A stretch of 64,000 bases of DNA from Equibacterium sp963662035. Lineage in GTDB: Bacteria; Bacteroidota; Bacteroidia; Bacteroidales; UBA932. Position numbers and translations under genes: made by a program. The notes beneath the pieces are model-generated. The model saw only the letters and a list, made by a program, of their open reading frames with translations. It made no database searches and was not told where the DNA came from. Of this stretch, positions 61,804-64,000 are shown in pieces; position 1 is the first letter of the stretch, and the number at the start of each line of letters is the position of its first letter. The stretch is from NCBI GenBank assembly GCA_963662035.1, contig CAVLDO010000004.1:1-64000 (forward strand), written 5' to 3'.

Positions 61804-62625
61804 ATGAACCGCGAAAAACAACTGGCCGCCTTCGAGCGACTCCTGGATGTGATGGACACCTTGAGGGAAAAGTGCCCGTGGGACCACAAACAGACGATAG
61901 ACACCCTGCGCCCCAACACCATAGAGGAGGTTTACGAACTCTCCGACGCCATTATGAACCACGATATGAAGAATATCTGCAAAGAGCTTGGCGACGTGCT
62001 GCTGCACATAGTCTTCTATGCCAAAATCGGCAGCGAACAGGGGCAGTTTGACATAGCCGATGTCTGCAACCAGCTTTGCGACAAGCTGATATTCCGCCAC
62101 CCGCACGTCTATCCCCCAAAGGACGACGGCTCGCAGCTGGCAAAGGACTCTTCGCACGCCGAGAATGCCGACCAGGTGATCAAGAATTGGGAGCAGCTCA
62201 AGCAGACGGAAAAGGACGGCAACAAGACGGTGCTCTCCGGTGTCCCGGACAGCCTGCCGCCGCTGATCCGCGCCTACCGTATGCAGGACAAGGCGCGTGC
62301 AGTGGGTTTTGACTGGGAAAAACGCGAGGATGTCTGGGACAAGGTCTCCGAAGAGATGGGCGAGTTCAGGGAGGCTCTCTCCGCCGCAGGAGATGCACCC
62401 ACCCCCGAGATGACCGACGAGCTGGGCGATATGCTCTTCTCCATAATCAATGCTTCGCGCCTCTACAAGCTCAATCCCGACACGGCGCTTGAGTCCACCT
62501 GCCGCAAGTTCCGCGACCGCTTCACATTTGTGGAGATGAAGGCACGCGAGGCGGGGCGCGACATCCGGGACCTGACCCTCGCCGAGATGGACGCCCTTTG
62601 GGACGAGGCCAAGAAAAGCCGGTAG
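61804..62625 (+). CDS. mazG: Nucleoside triphosphate pyrophosphohydrolase MazG
   Basis: A 273-residue enzyme that hydrolyses NTPs to NMPs and pyrophosphate. The N-terminal MazG domain starts LREKCPWDHKQTIDTLRPNT and has IEEVYELSDAI and ELGDVLLHIVF, the metal-binding EExxE and ExxD parts. A second MazG-type part has VSEEMGEFREAL and ELGDMLFSIIN. The two-domain layout and length match E. coli-type MazG. It is followed 3 nt later by tcdA. Confidence 0.94.
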   Translation: MNREKQLAAFERLLDVMDTLREKCPWDHKQTIDTLRPNTIEEVYELSDAIMNHDMKNICKELGDVLLHIVFYAKIGSEQGQFDIADVCNQLCDKLIFRHPHVYPPKDDGSQLAKDSSHAENADQVIKNWEQLKQTEKDGNKTVLSGVPDSLPPLIRAYRMQDKARAVGFDWEKREDVWDKVSEEMGEFREALSAAGDAPTPEMTDELGDMLFSIINASRLYKLNPDTALESTCRKFRDRFTFVEMKAREAGRDIRDLTLAEMDALWDEAKKSR

Positions 62626-62628
62626 CCG

Positions 62629-63351
62629 ATGGTGCGCGATTGGCAACGGCGCACCGCCCTGCTTATGGGCGAGGAGCGCCTGGAGCATCTGGACAGCTGC
62701 ACGGTGGCCGTGGTGGGAGTCGGCGGAGTGGGGGCCTACGCGGCGGAGATGATAGCCCGCGCCGGAGTGGGGCACCTCGTGCTGCTGGATTGCGACATAG
62801 TCTCCCAGAGCGACAAGAACCGCCAGCTGCCCGCCCTCGATTCCAATATGGGGCGGCGCAAAGTCGAGGTGGTGCGCGACCGCATTCTGGACATAAACCC
62901 CGAGGCAGACGTGCTTCTGATTGCCGAATATCTCACAGAGGATAACATTGCGCCGCTGCTGGACAGCTTAAGTATAGACTATCTGGTGGACGCCATAGAC
63001 ACTCTCGCCCCCAAACTGGCGCTGATAGAGTACTGCGTCAAGGGCGGCATCCCTCACGTGAGCTCGATGGGGAGCGGGGCCAAGTGGGATGCCACCAAGG
63101 TCCGCCTGGTGGATCTCTCCAAATCGTACAACTGCCCGCTGGCCTTCATAGTGCGCAAAAAGCTGCGCAAAAAGGGAATCACAAAGGGATTCAAGGTGGT
63201 TTTCAGCGAAGAACTGCCCGACAGGAATGCGATAGTGGAGGATGCGGGGCGCAATAAAAAGTCGCAGGTGGGCACCATTTCCTATATGCCCGCCGTGTTC
63301 GGCTGCGTATGTGCCCAGGCGGCAATTGCGCATTTGACTCAAAATGACTAA
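62629..63351 (+). CDS. tcdA: tRNA threonylcarbamoyladenosine dehydratase TcdA
   Basis: A 240-residue ThiF/E1-like ATP-dependent enzyme that cyclises t6A in tRNA. The adenylation motif VVGVGGVGAYAAEMIARAGV is near residues 28-47. LDCDIVSQSDKNRQLPALDS, DAIDTLAPKLALIEYC and GIPHVSSMGSGAKWD follow, as in TcdA (CsdL). The stop codon lies within the -7 box of prfA. Confidence 0.93.
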   Translation: MVRDWQRRTALLMGEERLEHLDSCTVAVVGVGGVGAYAAEMIARAGVGHLVLLDCDIVSQSDKNRQLPALDSNMGRRKVEVVRDRILDINPEADVLLIAEYLTEDNIAPLLDSLSIDYLVDAIDTLAPKLALIEYCVKGGIPHVSSMGSGAKWDATKVRLVDLSKSYNCPLAFIVRKKLRKKGITKGFKVVFSEELPDRNAIVEDAGRNKKSQVGTISYMPAVFGCVCAQAAIAHLTQND

Positions 63352-63379
63352 TTTTGCCGTCCGCTTTTAAAAATCGGAC
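63349..63379 (+). promoter_or_regulatory. prfA promoter box and stem-loop
   Basis: TAATTTTG at 63349-63356 overlaps the tcdA stop. GTCCG (63359-63363) can pair with CGGAC (63375-63379), a small hairpin at or near the 5' end of the expected prfA transcript. Confidence 0.55.
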
Positions 63380-63398
63380 AAAAACAGAAAGATATACA

Positions 63399-64000
63399 AT
63401 GGCAGAAAACAAATTGCTCGAAAAACTCGAAGACCTCAAAGACAAGTTCGCGACCCTGCAGCAGCAGATTTCCGACCCCGAGCTGATAAGCGATATGAAG
63501 CGCTATGTACAGCTCAACAAGGAATACAAAGAGCTGGAACCCATAATCGCAGCAGGTGCCGAATACCGCCGTCAGGTGGAGAGTCTGGAGATAGCCAAGG
63601 ATATTCTGCAGAGCGAGAAAGACCCCGACCTGCGCGAGATGGCAAAGGCCGAGGCGGCCGAGATAGAGGAGAAGCTCCCGCAGATGGAGGAGGAGATAAA
63701 GCTGCTGTTGATACCTGCCGACCCCGAAGATGACAAGAATGCCATTCTGGAGATCCGAGGCGGCACGGGGGGCGACGAGGCTGCCATATTTGCCGGCGAC
63801 CTTTTCAGGATGTACTCCAAGTATTGCGAGAAGAAGGGGTGGAAACTCGAGGTCAACAACTCCAACGAAGGGGTTATGGGTGGTTTCAAAGAGATTGTGT
63901 GCAAGATTTCAGGGGAGAAGGTCTATGGAACCCTCAAATACGAGAGCGGCGTGCACCGCGTGCAGCGTGTGCCGCAGACCGAGACCCAGGGGCGCGTGCA
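63399..64000 (+). CDS. prfA: Peptide chain release factor 1 (3' end outside window)
   Basis: The first 200 codons are present, and the gene runs off the window edge. Translation from the ATG at 63399 gives MAENKLLEKLEDLKDKF, a coiled N-terminal domain, then the release-factor motifs GGTGGDEAAIFAGDLFRMY near residue 122 and GTLKYESGVHRVQRVPQTE near 175. The catalytic GGQ would lie just past the end. The factor reads UAA and UAG. The gene has its own promoter box overlapping the tcdA stop. Confidence 0.95.
   Translation, partial: MAENKLLEKLEDLKDKFATLQQQISDPELISDMKRYVQLNKEYKELEPIIAAGAEYRRQVESLEIAKDILQSEKDPDLREMAKAEAAEIEEKLPQMEEEIKLLLIPADPEDDKNAILEIRGGTGGDEAAIFAGDLFRMYSKYCEKKGWKLEVNNSNEGVMGGFKEIVCKISGEKVYGTLKYESGVHRVQRVPQTETQGRV

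Noticed and set aside
1..64000. Insertion sequences, prophage or recent island borders
   Set aside because: No transposase, integrase, phage gene, tRNA-associated direct repeats or terminal inverted repeats were seen, and codon style looks even along the window.

Overview
The window is a stretch of a GC-rich Bacteroidales (Bacteroidetes) chromosome. The evidence is a SusC/SusD pair, many Cys-anchored lipoproteins, BACON and DUF4988 domains, a DUF4290 gene, and Bacteroidetes-type promoters (TTTG, about 19-20 nt, then TAnnTTTG) before several genes. Family level cannot be settled from the sequence. No transposase, phage gene, tRNA, rRNA or CRISPR array was seen.

Layout. (1) 57-311: five head-to-tail copies of a 51-bp hairpin repeat behind a ROK sugar kinase. 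(2) 367-21495: a polysaccharide utilisation locus (PUL). It holds a ROK kinase, a LacI-family regulator, a GH78 alpha-L-rhamnosidase, SusC, SusD, a BACON lipoprotein, a GH5-like enzyme, a GH2 enzyme, two TIM-barrel hydrolases without a firm family, a GH2 beta-mannosidase and a GmhA-like isomerase. Two near-identical palindromes (ACTTAANCGNTTAAGT), one at the predicted start site of lacI and one in front of susC, suggest direct LacI control. (3) 21612-29823: an unusual lipoprotein block. Two paralogous lipoprotein/TIM-barrel pairs lie in mirror order (fimbrillin-like then barrel; barrel then fimbrillin-like), with a DUF4988 lipoprotein and a glutaminyl-peptide cyclotransferase between them. This is the best candidate for an undescribed system.

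(4) 29834-38538: nitroreductase, MATE exporter, a TPP riboswitch with an outer-membrane thiamine receptor and PnuT, an amino-sugar kinase-like gene with a degenerate MurQ-like gene, recR, mntP and corA. (5) 38575-63999: housekeeping genes. These are rpsA, rnz, a minus-strand envelope operon (lpxD-lpxC-lpxA-wbqC-like-glucosaminidase-mltG), rimP-nusA-infB, rmlD, a DUF4290 gene, ftsK, a LolA-like gene, an N-acetylhexosamine kinase with a NUDIX gene, pyrE, an SRPBCC-like gene, an RsmF-like gene, a CoA-transferase, mazG, tcdA, and prfA cut by the window end.

How they fit. The PUL would bind and cut a glycan with terminal rhamnose and beta-mannose at the surface, import pieces through SusCD, finish them with periplasmic GH2 enzymes and phosphorylate the sugar with the ROK kinase. 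Several translation-related units (rpsA, rimP-nusA-infB, prfA) have a stem-loop at or within a few nucleotides of the predicted transcription start. All functions are inferred from sequence alone.
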